64,000 bases of DNA from Amphiduros pacificus (Eukaryota; Annelida; Polychaeta; Phyllodocida; Hesionidae): positions 25,150,217-25,214,216 of the forward strand of contig OX439005.1 of NCBI GenBank assembly GCA_949316495.1, in the 5' to 3' direction. The notes under the pieces were generated by a model, which saw nothing but the letters and a program-made list of their open reading frames with translations, was not told where the DNA came from and did no database searches. The position numbers were made by a program, and so were the translations under genes. Positions 27,292-39,208 of this stretch are shown here, one piece after another (the first letter of the stretch is position 1; each line of letters opens with the position of its first letter).

Positions 27292-30200
27292 GTAAGTTAA
27301 AGTAGATATTGGTGACTTGGTGAGCGTGAGTGCGGATTCTGTGTCACTGGATATATTATATTATACGGCATATTCTGATGAGTATTGCTAGTCTATGGGC
27401 AGCTCCCTACTGGGGCACTTTATGACCTCAGCAGGCTCAGTCTTCATTAAAGCTGATTTATTGGAGATTGGGGAGTGCCGCTCCCTGCAGCTAGTCTCCA
27501 TCCATGGGTAGAGTTCTGCCCCATCACAGCCCGACAGCATCCATTCCATCCATGCTCTGCTGAGCTCTTAGTTGCAGACCTATCCAAGTTATAGTGCGTG
27601 GAAATTCTAAGCAAATTTGCCCATAAGTGTAATGTAGTTTTTAATTGTTTCATTATATTTTCCCCTCTGTGTGTGGATTGGATGCTCTGAACCCAGAAGA
27701 CACCCATTTATCTTTATGGCTTTATTGGTTTTGAAATACGCAGAGCAGTCTGATATGGTGCCAAGTCCGATAAAACTGAGAGCTCTGTGGCTCACTGCAA
27801 ACTAGTTTGAAATCATTGTTGAAGGTGTTGCCAAGGTTAGAGATGAGAGAGTTTTGTCTAAATTCTATGAGCAAATCAACTAATTGAAGAAGGCAGATCT
27901 TGATGGCAAAGTACTAATGCACTAAGAGCTATTTATCTTGACCTCACTCTGGAGTTTATTTCGTATAGGTTTACAAAGGACAGCTAGATTTTCCTTCTAC
28001 CTGAGATCTTTCCATCTTGAGGAAGTTGTCAATCTTTAATGATGTAGTGCCTCACAAAACATACATGAAAGGGTTATAAATCTGGCAGTTATTGCCATTT
28101 ATGTTGACACATCTTGTAGAAAGTAGGAGGCTTGACCATTGTGCTGAATGTCTGTAGGAAAGCCTGCATCAAGCCAAGACGGGATGTCCTTTTATGGAGC
28201 AAAGTGAAGCAAGTACCTGGGGCTCAGTGGGAAGTAAGAATGGGTGCTTACACATCCTCTATATGGTGTGTGTTACTGGCCGGCAGACATACTCTGATGG
28301 AAAGATAGGATGTTCACAGACTCACATGACAGTCCTTGATGGACAGGGATAAGTCCGCACCGAGATCAGGCTAATACCTTACCGATATATTGAGTCAGGT
28401 CCCACTTGTTATAATCAACACTTACTAATGCTCCTGATGCAGGGACGCCATACGCCATACTGCTGACCACCAAATGCAATAAACTTATCTCTGTACATTG
28501 GAAAAACTACCATCTATTTGACTTTTTTTTAATGACCATTTCTTCTCTTGTCTTAGGACAGTTCCAAAACCAAAGTTTGACATCATGGAGTTTTCTTCTT
28601 TTTTTCTGGGGAGATTTTATTTCAGTGATAAAGGAAAGCTGTGCAAAGAAGATAAGAATAATGTCCAGTATATATTGTATTATTTAGAGTATTACCTTGT
28701 TCTTGTTCCATAAAAAAATCTACAGGGAATCATATAACATTGCAAATCCAAAGAAATGCATTGATAAAAGAGTTTTTTATGGCGACCCCATTCAAGCAGG
28801 CCTCATAGATATGTAGAATTCCCAAGATGCATTGTGTTGCTTTGACCATGATGCATGTTTGAATAGACCGCATGATTACATGATCAGCATTACATTTGCA
28901 GGATTAAGGCTTTGCTTGTGCTGTACCCTTGTTCTTGTATTTGATTTGTTCTTCAAAGTATAGGCCCAATATGAATATACCAACCATGCCAGCTGTACTT
29001 ACAAATACGTAGACAAGCAAAAGTTTTGGCTCGGGTAGATATTGTTTACTGCAGATTGTTGGGTTGGCCAAGAAGGCATATTTAATTCATGGATGTACAG
29101 TTTGCGTTTCAAGCAGGCAGCCATTTCACTCTACAATTTGCTTGGAGGAAGTATTTCTATGCAGGTAGAGCTCAGTTATTGATGAATGTTTACTCATGGG
29201 GGTGGAAAATTAACTCATACCAATTTGTTTCCAAACTGCTGTCCAATATAACCATTTTGTAGAGACTTGCAGTGATAATCATAGTATTTAAAGTCAAAAT
29301 AATGCAGAATATTAACTGCTCTATATTTGTGAGTATGTTATCGTTGCTGTGGAGAGATTGGCAGATCACACCACTTGTGATTACATCAAGTTACACAGGA
29401 GACCTTCTCAATCACAGTTCACCGTCCGTCATATCCTGATGATTACCATCAAAAATCAATTATTTCTCACTGAAAGCAACAAAATAAACATTTTATGCTT
29501 GATCCATAAAATAATCATATTTATTGCTATTTATTCATTAAAATAGGTGCATTGCCATTTGAAGAAGAAGTAGATGAGATTGACTGTTCTGGTTCCCTTG
29601 TATATATTGTGTTATCAGATCAAATAATTTATCTTTAGATCACGACTCGTAGCTTGCTTTTGCTGCATTTTGACTTCTTTTAAAGTTTTTCTGACTTTTT
29701 TTATAGTATTTTGTAAGTTTAAAACTGATATCTGCATATAATTTAAGAGTAGTGTATAATTGTATGATGTTCACTTATTGATTTTAAGACACAATGACCT
29801 TAAAGCTCAAGTTCAGGTGATTTCCATCATTTTCTGAATTTATTATGTTTTTGACAGTGTTTGATCTAGTAGTAACTTGAGAAAAAATCTACACATTTTC
29901 AAAAGGTCAACGTTTTATAAAAGGTTAGCACTTTCCTTGGATAACATTTTATGACCAGAAAAAATAAACTAGACACATTTCAGGTATATAAAGAAGTTTC
30001 TTGTAAAATGCAGAAAGAGAAATATCTGTCAAATATTAGCCATAGTTGATAGATTGTAGTGCTGTTGTAAGATGGGCAACGTTGCATTGCTGATCTATTG
30101 GTATTGATATAGCAAAGCAGAACTCAACCAGCTCTGGCAATATAAAACCCACCAAAACATCAACATGGCCATTACTTGTGATGTCAGTGTCATGAATGTA

Positions 30201-30445
30201 GAAAATGACTGCCATATTACTGCCATGAAGGATCTGGTCTCCCTGAACTCAATTTCCCTGAGTGAATTCCTTGGGGAGGAAGAGTATATATAAATTGTTG
30301 ATAACTGCTGGCAGACATTTGGGATTTGCCACCATGCTGCAGTCATGCCTGTTCCACAATGCATGCAAATTTCAATCAAATAGAAATCTTTAATATTTTG
30401 TTATTGTATAATGCTTATATGAATCGACATATCATAAATCTAACA
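27292..30445. other. Unique DNA, no gene seen
   Basis: AT-rich, with CpG a little raised just after the candidate exon (27292-27340, including a second donor-like GTGAGCG). A very good acceptor (TTTTTTTATAG) ends at 29706, followed six bases later by GTAAGT. Frames of 60-94 codons on both strands match nothing I know. Confidence 0.5.
29707..29712 (+). other. Possible 6-nt microexon (TATTTT), weak
   Basis: The T-rich acceptor CTGACTTTTTTTATAG ends at 29706 and GTAAGT starts at 29713. Six-nucleotide microexons exist in animal neuronal genes. The T-rich context makes chance likely. Confidence 0.12.
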
Positions 30446-30502
30446 AATGTTTCTCTTTTTCATTTCTTTTCATATTCTCTGTTGGACACATATCAGGTGA
30501 GT
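30440..30502 (+). promoter_or_regulatory. Candidate recursive splice site 2 (zero-length exon)
   Basis: A branch-point-like CTAAC lies at 30440-30444, then a pyrimidine tract at 30451-30480 (27 of 30 bases C or T), then ACATATCAG ending at 30496. GTGAGTA starts at 30497. No AG intervenes between the CTAAC and the junction, a gap of more than 50 nt, which is the AG-free zone expected of a functional distant branch point. Acceptor directly abutting donor is the recursive-splice form. It is on the same strand as sites 1 and 3. GTGAGT rather than GTAAGT makes the donor half slightly weaker. Confidence 0.55.
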
Positions 30503-32119
30503 AAACAATTAATATAATTTACCTTTACTTCTACTGCTTTAAGGTACCATGAAGGTATTGTAATAAATACTAACTCAAGATCAATTTTGCATGGACTCTT
30601 AAACCAGAAAGCAAGACGTATCCATTTAAACATTGGCTTTTTGAATGAGGTTATGTATTATATATATATAATCTGAATTACGGTAGTTACCGGTATCTTC
30701 ATACATAAGCTGGTTCAGGCTTGGATTCAGTGTTACTGTGTTTTATTTCTTAAAAAATATGATAATAATCTCCATCTTAAAATCTGTATGGATGATCACT
30801 TTGTAATGAGCATAGTTGATTTTTATTAAAGCTGTGTTTCTCTGTGTGTGGAGGTTCAAAGGGCCTTAAGCAATGTCAGTAATGACTAATATTTGGCATT
30901 AAAAATGAAATAATATTGAGTGTATTACTATCAGATTACGGGAACAATATTTTAATCAACCTTAATATGACTTACAATTAAAACTGATCTGCTCTCAGCA
31001 TTTTTTCTGGTAACCATAGTAATATCCACGTCAGATACATTTCGTGGGATTTTAATGCCATTTTGCACATTCACTTTTTAAATTTCATAGAGTAAGGAAT
31101 TATTCAGAGGAATGTTTTGGCCAGAAAGATTTGTACAGGAAAAAAGTTAATTCCATATATCAGTACTTATTTCTATAAATATGGTTAGTATCAAGTCAAA
31201 TGATGTGGTCGAAGGCCAACATATATTGCTACTCCATATAGATGTATTCTGCGGTAAAATCTCTTGATACTTTGCACCACAGCAAAAACTTGTGATCATA
31301 TTAAATGAGTTGTGCTTGTGCAGAAATTGATCCTGCCCAAGAGATAGTATAAATGATAGCATATGGCAGGAATGACTGTTGCCAGGAATGGAGCACAGAT
31401 TCACATTGCTGAAGTGATAGCAGCTTTCATGATGTCACAAATCAAGATTAGAGAGGTGATTGTAGCATGTGGTGATAAAAAATAACAAAAAAGGTTAGGG
31501 TAGCTTTCATGATGTCACAAATCACGATCAGTGTATCATCAGTGACATCACAAAATTCAGTGTAAACAACATGTGCAGATTTTATGGTCAGACTCGGTGT
31601 GGAGCTTTCCTACTCCTGCACTATTCCTTTGCCCTGAAGAGATCCGTCCGAAGCAAATCATTGTCTGCACATGAGTAGTTTCGGCTTCCTTAATCATGTT
31701 AGATAAGCTGTGTACACTGTCCGGGGCTTGCTATAGCATGCGAGGATGGATACCAAGAAAGGAGCTTGGATGTCTGGAGACAGATGACGAGAATGACAGA
31801 GTGGGAGGGGAGAACATGGATGTGCATACATTGCTGCAGTTTGACCATATTTGTGTGTCCCACGGAGAGGACAAAGTTACCCACAGCAATAAGCCTTGCC
31901 CATCACAGCCACACTTTTTATGGCCTCAGCTAGATTGGCAAACCTTGTGTCTGCATAAAAAAGTGTACAAATCACCACTCAACTGGTTCTCTGTCTCGCA
32001 TGCCATTCCATACTACCACGCATAGTCCCTGATTGGCATGAAAAACTGGCTCCGGCTAGAAATATAGTTGATTACATTTATATGCTCAAATGCAGATCTT
32101 GTTAATGTCATATTTATAG
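30503..32119. other. Unique DNA; CpG-richer and frame-rich toward the end
   Basis: A 23-bp direct repeat (AGCTTTCATGATGTCACAAA plus TCA) occurs at 31422 and 31502. From about 31,590 CpG frequency rises, and a 109-codon + strand frame occupies 31696-32025. It has no recognisable domain and no convincing splice sites. It is one of the two longest non-repeat frames in the window and sits just upstream of the candidate exon at 32120. Confidence 0.45.
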
Positions 32120-32271
32120 ATGTTATATATAATGGGGTAATTCATGTGAATTTGGTGCTTAGGCAAGATGAACGAGCTGGAATGGATTGTGTGAGATACG
32201 ATATGGACAGAGAGAACGTAACAGATCAGATGCATCTAATCCTCTCCTCACACATATCTGATTATCAGAGG
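32120..32271 (+). CDS. Candidate 152-nt coding exon (function unknown)
   Basis: A moderate acceptor (TGTCATATTTATAG, ending 32119) and a good donor (CAGAGG|GTAAGA, intron from 32272) bound a segment open in one frame. It contains the charged, mixed-composition stretch QDERAGMDCVRYDMDREN and ends SDYQR at a codon boundary. The exon begins at the second base of a codon. That fits the one base left over by the candidate exon at 27255-27291, a one-in-three coincidence if unrelated. CpG is somewhat enriched. I recognise no family. An alternative, weaker acceptor lies at 32162. The ratchet site at 30496 would then lie in a 4.8-kb intron, which is short for recursive splicing and counts against having both. 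Confidence 0.22.
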
Positions 32272-32570
32272 GTAAGAAATTGGAAATGAAAACGATTATA
32301 GAAATGGAATGTGGGGACGATGTTGATTGATGGTAGGGGTGTGGAGATAGGGTGGATGATTACTAATATTGTGCTCTATTCATGTGCATTCTATCTGTGC
32401 CACACAACACAAGGCCTACCAAGCAACAGATCATTCTCCTCATTGGGCAATTTCTAAAAAAAATGACACCTTATTTCAGTGGAAGTAATGACCATGATTT
32501 GGCCAAATTCCTAGGCACTATAAATATTGTGCCAAAAGTCTCCTAAAACAGACTCTCTGATCCTGATGAA

Positions 32571-32943
32571 GGGGATAAGATATCTGGGGACAAGGGGATA
32601 AGATATCAGGGGATAAGATATCGTGATAATGGGATAAGATATCAGGGGATAAGGGGATAAGATATCAGGGGATAAGGTGATAAGATATCAGGGGATAAGA
32701 GGATAAGATATCAGGGGATAAGGGGATAAGATATCGGGATAAGGGGATAAGATATCAGGGGATAAGATATTGGGATAAGGGGATAAGATATCAGGGGATA
32801 AGGGGATAAGATATCAGGAGATAAGGGGATAAGATATCAGGAGATATGATATTAGGAGATAAGGGGATATCAGGAGATAAGGGGATAATATATGAGAGGA
32901 TAAGGGGATAAGATATCAGGAGATAAGGGGATAAGATATCAGG
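32571..32943. repeat. 23-bp minisatellite with 8-bp subunit, about 17 copies
   Basis: Units of GGGGATAAGATATCA alternate with GGGGATAA; lengths vary by insertion or loss of the 8-bp GGGGATAA module. Each full unit carries the palindrome GATATC. Variants with GGAGATAA appear toward the right end. Confidence 0.95.
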
Positions 32944-33838
32944 CTGGGAAAGTGTATCTAGGTGTGTAAATTGACAGTTGGCTTCAGTTTTCATCGATCT
33001 TGCTGCAGAAGTGACTCTCATCTCTGAATCTCTGAGTATCATATACATACACATTACATAAGACAAAACAACAGTACAAGCTAAAATGAATAATTAATTA
33101 AAGGCCATGTGAGATGATTATTCCTGAGAGGCTTTGATTACAGTTAGCAGAGAGGTGAGACCAGTTTGCTAGTTAGTTACTGAGGACTGGTTCAGTCAGT
33201 GCATGCGATGTGTAATGCCTTGAGTTCCTAGGTAAGGCTGTGGCATGATAAATGAAGCAGCAACTTGCCAGAGAGCAGTGTCCAGGTATAAGCCTGGCAA
33301 ACCGCAGCTACCACTGTGAAACCATACAACTTAAATGCCAGTAGTATAAGTTTCTGCCACAAAACCATCACCGTAAGATTTGCTAACTGAGCATGTGCTA
33401 AAATCAGTGGCATTTGAAATAAGTTACTCAGATGAATAGAAAATAATTTGTCCTGGTTTTTTTTGTCCTGCTATATAATGGCATAATCACTGAAAATATA
33501 TATAGATGAGAAAAAGATATCAAGTTGTGGAAAACTTCGATTTTGATAATATTTTCAATATCATTCATTTACAGAAAACTTTTGATTGGCCAGAAACCTG
33601 GCCTTTGCTTGCTTCTAGCCTGAGCAAGTAAATATGTGGTTAGCACAATTAATATAGCCTTGCTTGTGTACTGATTATGAACTATTACAATATGATGTGA
33701 GCTCTGACTTATGGACATTATTAGAAGCAAAGAGAGCAAAATATGCACTCTCTGTTTCCTCAAAGATCTTATGAAACAGTGGCTGAGAGAATTTCCTCAC
33801 ATTACCGCATAGAACTATACCGTTTCATAATGTTGAAA
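32944..33838. other. Unique DNA, no gene seen
   Basis: An AG|GTAAGG at 33230 lacks a pyrimidine tract. Nothing else is recognisable. Confidence 0.5.
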
Positions 33839-34020
33839 ACAACAACATTGTGTGAAAAACCATTGTGTATAATATTAAACAAAAAGCACATTGTATAATG
33901 TAATAGAATAACCATATTTTATAATGTTATAAAAGAAAGACATATTTAAACTTTATATAATTACCACATCATATAACTGTATAGATAACAATGTTGTATG
34001 ATATGAATCAACAATATAGC
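33839..34020. repeat. Very decayed AT-rich tandem repeat, about 7 copies
   Basis: Repeated modules of the form ACCATNTTNTATAATGTTATA, spaced about 24-30 bp, are recognisable only as a pattern. Probably an ancient array no longer exchanging. Confidence 0.5.
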
Positions 34021-35980
34021 AAAAATGAAAAGAATATCAACAAAGTATGTCTAGTCTTGAGTGGACTACATAGGTAATACCTTGCCTGAGAATAAGATCC
34101 ACCAAATGACACAGGCAAATCTACACTGCAAATCAAATCAAAGAGACAAATATACCATCTGAGGTAATATGAAATTAGCTTCACTGATTGGCTGTCTGAT
34201 TCGTTTAACCTTTATCTGGAGACCTGAGGTAGAATCCTGGTGTTTATACAAGAATTATTACTCAAGTAACCTGTATATATGTACGCAGAATGTTTAATAT
34301 TTCTGAGCCGAAGCCTGAGCTTGCTGCGGTGCTAGATCCAAGATATTAGTGTGATAAGACCAAAGATGCTCAAATTGGAAGAGGAATGTACATCACTGCT
34401 AGCGTAAGCCCAAGAGATGGTGCTAAAGGTTAGGTGAGAAATGGAAAGTGTGTTCAGCAACAGGTCTGGTTTCATTAGACATTTGCTCCTGGGTAAATAC
34501 TGCCCCAAAAACCCTTCTTGAAATGTGAGAGAAGTTAGCAGGAAGTCCCATACCAGCCTAAAAGACAGACAATTGCCTTTCTGCGATCACTTAATCAAGC
34601 CGTAGGAAACTGAATACAACCCTCCTAGTTCTCATACCACCTTTTTTAGCTATGCATAGTATAGCTTCTGCAGTGAAGGGGGAAAAATTTCTGTCATTCT
34701 GTCTATCCATCGATTTTTATCTTCTCCTTTGAAACTGTTTGGAGCAATAAGTAGATTTGATGTTGTATTTTCAGGGGACTAATTCTGTCTATTTTCCATT
34801 AGACTCTGAACTTTTTGGTTTCAGGACTTTTGAAAAAATTGAATAATTATCATTAAGTTGTTGAGGAGGCTGCCATTTTGAATAACAACAAATATCAGCT
34901 AATGGGAATCAAGATAACTCAATATGTAATGTGCACTTTAATTGGCTAAAATTATCATCTGTTCAAATCTGCTCTGGGAAAGGATTTGAGTGATCAATTA
35001 TGAGGTGTTTCTAGAAATGTAATTAAATATGATAGAAAAGCAATGATCATAGCTCTAAAGCCTATGTTTTTTTACAATAAGAGAAAGCTTTTTTGCATGA
35101 TTTGTCAAGAAGATGGGTAGAACAGACCATGGTGCAGAAATATGTCACATCACATAAATTTCTCACTCAGGCAAATGCCTGATTCATAATGTTGCATATA
35201 ATATTTATCTTTTTGTGCACAAGATATTTACTCAGAACAGGAGCTGTATTGCTACGATGAGAGCATTGGAATGATGAACCTGCCTGCTCAAATGTAGTGC
35301 GGTCATATAGTGTTTTCACTTGTTCACCGAGGGAGGTGTTGTTTTTTTGTTCAGATAGAATCTTTACATTCAGAAAGTGTATCATGTATGTTTATGTAAA
35401 GTCATGTGCTTGTTTACTACTGGAAGGATGAGTATAAGCAAAGGATACACAATATTCCATGATTCAAGACTACAAATATTTACACTAAAACATCAAGAAA
35501 CGTGACAATATGAGTATCTACTTGTGATTCTGGTGAGAATGGCTCACCTCTATGATATCAGAAATATGTTGCATATTTACTTCCAATGTTCAAGAAAAAT
35601 CGATGTGTTAATTCACATGAGATATCATTAGAGGAACAATGAACCAGAAGAAGTTTCAAACATGAAATTGGAAATATGATAAATTAAAATCTGTTTCTCT
35701 GACAAGGCAGAAAAGGTAATGTGACCTGTACTCAAGGGAAATCTTAAGTTTAGCAACAAGAGAATTCATTAGCAATACAACATGATGCTTAAAAGATATC
35801 ACAACACAATGGGCATGTGTAATATGTACTGATAATGTGGAGTACATCATGATTGGCATATAAATAGGTGAGAAAGCCCCGAGTGTATGCAGACAGGAGA
35901 GATTTGTGTCTATGACTGGAGGCAGTCACATCCCACCTGTGTTTTACACATCTTATATTTGATCAACCACACCTATATGG
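34021..35980. other. Unique AT-rich DNA, no gene seen
   Basis: A 68-nt segment at 34336-34403 is open in one frame and is followed by AGC|GTAAGC. Its acceptor side is purine-rich, so it is not called. No other signal. Confidence 0.5.
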
Positions 35981-36002
35981 TCCTATTGTTAAGTGGAAAA
36001 GT

Positions 36003-36140
36003 AAAAAAAAAAGGTGACATTTATAAACTGCTGATTCCAGACAACGTCTACTCACAGCAGTTAACAGTAACTGGCTGAGATTTGAACCAGGAATCCCTGG
36101 ATCTCAAGGTGAATACACTACCAGTTGAGCTATTCCAGTC
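36003..36140 (-). mobile_element. tRNA-like Pol III unit, probable SINE remnant
   Basis: On the - strand a tRNA-like head starts at 36140. The A box TAGCTCAACTGG is at 36132-36121 and the B box GGTTCAAATCT at 36088-36078, spaced as in tRNA genes. The head ends in CCAGT, which can pair with ACTGG at its start. A 58-nt body follows, then a run of ten T (36012-36003), an ideal Pol III terminator. The D stem is three of four pairs and the anticodon and T stems pair poorly, so this is not an intact tRNA. A tRNA-derived SINE or a Pol III small RNA fits better. No clear target-site duplication was seen. Confidence 0.5.
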
Positions 36141-37418
36141 AGAACAATCAATACTCCTCTTGATGTATTCAGATGCAAGCAAGAAACGAAACTAAACTGA
36201 TCCTGAAGTTATAATACAAATATGAGGCGTGTTAAAACTTCTTATATGTTAAGTGTAAACATAGATAGATTAAACCAATTAGTAGTATTTTTAGAATAGG
36301 ATTTGGTATAAGTAAAATGGACATCATTGCATTTTGATCTTCTCATATTTGATTTTCTATTGCACTGTCCATTTTTCTTGAATGCTCATTTTCGATTTTG
36401 TTTTAACTCATCTTGGATGACACAGATATGTTGAAGAGGCTGTCATATATACAGCCAGTAAAGGTGCGGCTAGTATTGTATGAGATAACGAGGTATATGA
36501 ATCACCTGATATAATGGAAGCTGAGGTATGATCCTAAGTGCATTAGCACCTTTGATGTAACAAAATGTATGTGAATAATAGAACTCTTTGTCCAGCCATA
36601 GAACAGATTGATGGCTTAGGACAATTCATGTAAATGTCGTTGTCAATTGTGGTTTTCATTTCTACAACAATTATCTTTGAGCTTATCCACATTGTATTAA
36701 GTAAAGGTTTTGCATCAGCTGAAACTCTATATGAATATACTGATTTCAAAATATCATTGGTTGTAAACAGGATATAATGTCACTGTAGACCTAAAAACAA
36801 AAGGTAAAAAAGAAATTAGTTTGATCCTAGTTTATCTTTTGTTTTATGTCAGAGAATTGAAAAGATATTTGTAAATTAGTGTAAATGAGTGCTTCCTCAG
36901 AAAATAGTGAGATGACATGACAATGCCTCTCATCAGGGTGAAACATGTTGCATGGTTTCCTAAATTTTTGGGGACCTTTTTTTTATGGGCAGTGGCCACA
37001 AGATGGTCATTTCCGTCAAAGATTTTTCAGCTCCCCTTTGAGTATTCTTGTAGAGAATAAGACAGGTTTATGGTTCCACACACAGTAATAAATCAGTCAG
37101 TCTCGAGCTGAGCTCTGTGCACTCCAAATAGTAACCAGGACCAGTTCATCCAGTCAATGTAATAGGGAACACAGAACTCAGCAGACCGCAAGGAAAGGCA
37201 TCTCATTCACTCCTCCACATATGTCAAGTTGATGCAATTACGCAATGTTGCTCCCAAAGTCTGCTCACGCTTTTTCTTGTATTATTTGGCATGATATCGC
37301 TCAGTTAAGAGGCACATATAGACTGGGCTCTATTTCAGGGCAAAACATGCTATAGAATCACCTGTGTAAAGACCTTATGCGACAATGTGAGGTCATGCAG
37401 GGCTGAGTGGAATAATTT
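36141..37418. other. Unique AT-rich DNA, no gene seen
   Basis: No frame above about 70 codons. Nothing recognisable. Confidence 0.5.
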
Positions 37419-37632
37419 AACAGACCAAAGTGATCAAATAGTCATGCAACAGACCAGAGAGATCAAACAGAATCACTCAACAGACAGGTGAGATCAAACA
37501 GAATCACTCAACAGACCAGTGTGATCAAATGGAGGCATTCAACAGACCAGAGAGATCAATGGAGTCACTCAACAGACCAGTGTGATCAAACTGAGGCATT
37601 CAACAGAAAAATGCAACCAAATGGGTCCCCTC
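37419..37632. repeat. 31-bp minisatellite, 7 copies
   Basis: Units start AACAGACCAGAGAGATCAAA or the variant with GTGTGATC, and end in CACTC or CATTC. Alternating variants suggest a two-unit block. Confidence 0.93.
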
Positions 37633-38871
37633 TGCTTGATGACTTGTGATGAATATGTGGGATAAAAAATGTTTTGTTTCAACTATTAAAAAAATGTTTT
37701 GTTTCAACTATGGAAAAAGTGAAGGTGCCAGTAAATGCCAGTGGTTTTACATGGGAGTAGAACTTAATTTAAATGTGGTGCGAGGAGCAGAGTAAGGGAC
37801 TTTGCCTGTCAATAGTATGAGAATGTATTTTCTCTGAGCCATGAGAGTCTCTTGCTGCCAGACTCTGCTCTTTCACATTTTATAGCCTGGACTTTACAAG
37901 ACATCATTGGACAAAGAACACCTTTTTGAGAACAGCTTTTCTGATATGCTGTTTTTATGAAGTCTGGCTACAATCAAGTAGGTGTGACAAATGAGTGACA
38001 AATGATATTGTAGCTATGGTATTTCCATTAATAGTGTTGTGGAATTGTTCCTTAGTTCTTTACCAAGAAATTCAATTTGGCCATTTCCCTTGATAATCAT
38101 CTCAATCATTTCCTGGGAAGGTCGTCTTGACCATTTTCGCTGAAGTGCATCTAAGCTATTCAAGATGTTTTATATAAGAGCATGATAATAAGTTGAGTCT
38201 GAGCTAGGTAGAGGGCAGGATTATGAATGCACAGGGAGTGCTCTGTCATATGCGTGACCTCATAGCTACCCTGTCACTAACAGATGCCTGCCCAACAACA
38301 ACATCCACACCACATGAAAAATGAGCTGGCATTCCCAACAAAGGAAAAACCATATTGGCTTAGAGCCTTTTGCCTTCATGATACTCTACACAGATATTCT
38401 TTCCCAAACACCAGCCAGGCATTAATAACGGCATAAGACATACTTCTGCAATATCTGTTAGGTTTAACGTAATATAACAACACAAAGATAGAATTAAATG
38501 TTTCAGGAATGCAGAACAAAACAGTTTGGCCTGGAATCTTTTCCAGATCTTTGATAGTAAGTTTTATAGGTGTATGGAGATACAGATACAAGAAGGTTAG
38601 TGAAATGAGAGGAATACAAGAAGTGATCCAAGTATCACACCCAACCCAGGAATCTACACATTGATCTCACAGGCAGCATATGTGCCATTCACGTGGTTAG
38701 TTTATCATTCGTTAGATGGTAATACCACTGGAATACTGTCTTAAAAATGCTACCATGACACCTATATAAGGAAATGACTCTTTTTTGGGACGATATTCAT
38801 CATAATGAAAGTGGGGAGGGGGGATATGGATAGTGCATGTGTGTGTTTGATTGGGACATCAGTATAAAGCA
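37633..38871. other. Unique DNA, no gene seen
   Basis: A direct repeat of AAAAATGTTTTGTTTCAACT occurs twice in 37662-37710. No gene seen. Confidence 0.5.
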
Positions 38872-39208
38872 TGGGAGATGGATGTGGTGGGTGAGATGGG
38901 TGTGGTGGGTGAGATGGGTTTGGTGGGTGAGATGGGTGTGGTGGGTGAGATGGGTGTGGTGGGCGAGATGGGTGAGATGGGTGTGGTGGGTGAGATGGGT
39001 GTGGTGGGTGAGATGGGTGAAATGGGTGTGGTGGGCGAGATGGGTGTGGTGGGTGATATGGGTGTGGTGGGTGAGATGGGTGTGGTGGGCGGGATGGGTG
39101 TGGTGGGTGAGATGGGTGTGGTGGGCGAGATGGGTGTGGTGGGTGAGATGGGTGTGATGGGCGAGATGGGTGTGGTGGGTGAGATAGATGGGATGTGGAT
39201 GGGAGGTT
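38872..39208. repeat. 18-bp G-rich minisatellite, about 18 copies, quadruplex-type
   Basis: The unit GTGAGATGGGTGTGGTGG puts GGG runs regularly six bases apart on the + strand (GGG-TGAGAT-GGG-TGTGGT-GGG). This satisfies the usual G3N1-7 quadruplex rule over most of about 300 bp. Half-units of 9 bp and GGGCGAGAT variants occur. Frames of 100-190 codons on both strands (His/Pro-rich on -, Gly/Val/Trp-rich on +) come only from the 18-bp period. Confidence 0.96.

Noticed and set aside
33181-33236. CCTAG|GTAAGG as a recursive site
   Set aside because: No pyrimidine tract and several AGs close upstream.
34336-34403. 68-nt open segment before AGC|GTAAGC
   Set aside because: The peptide looks plausible, but the acceptor side is purine-rich and lacks a pyrimidine tract.
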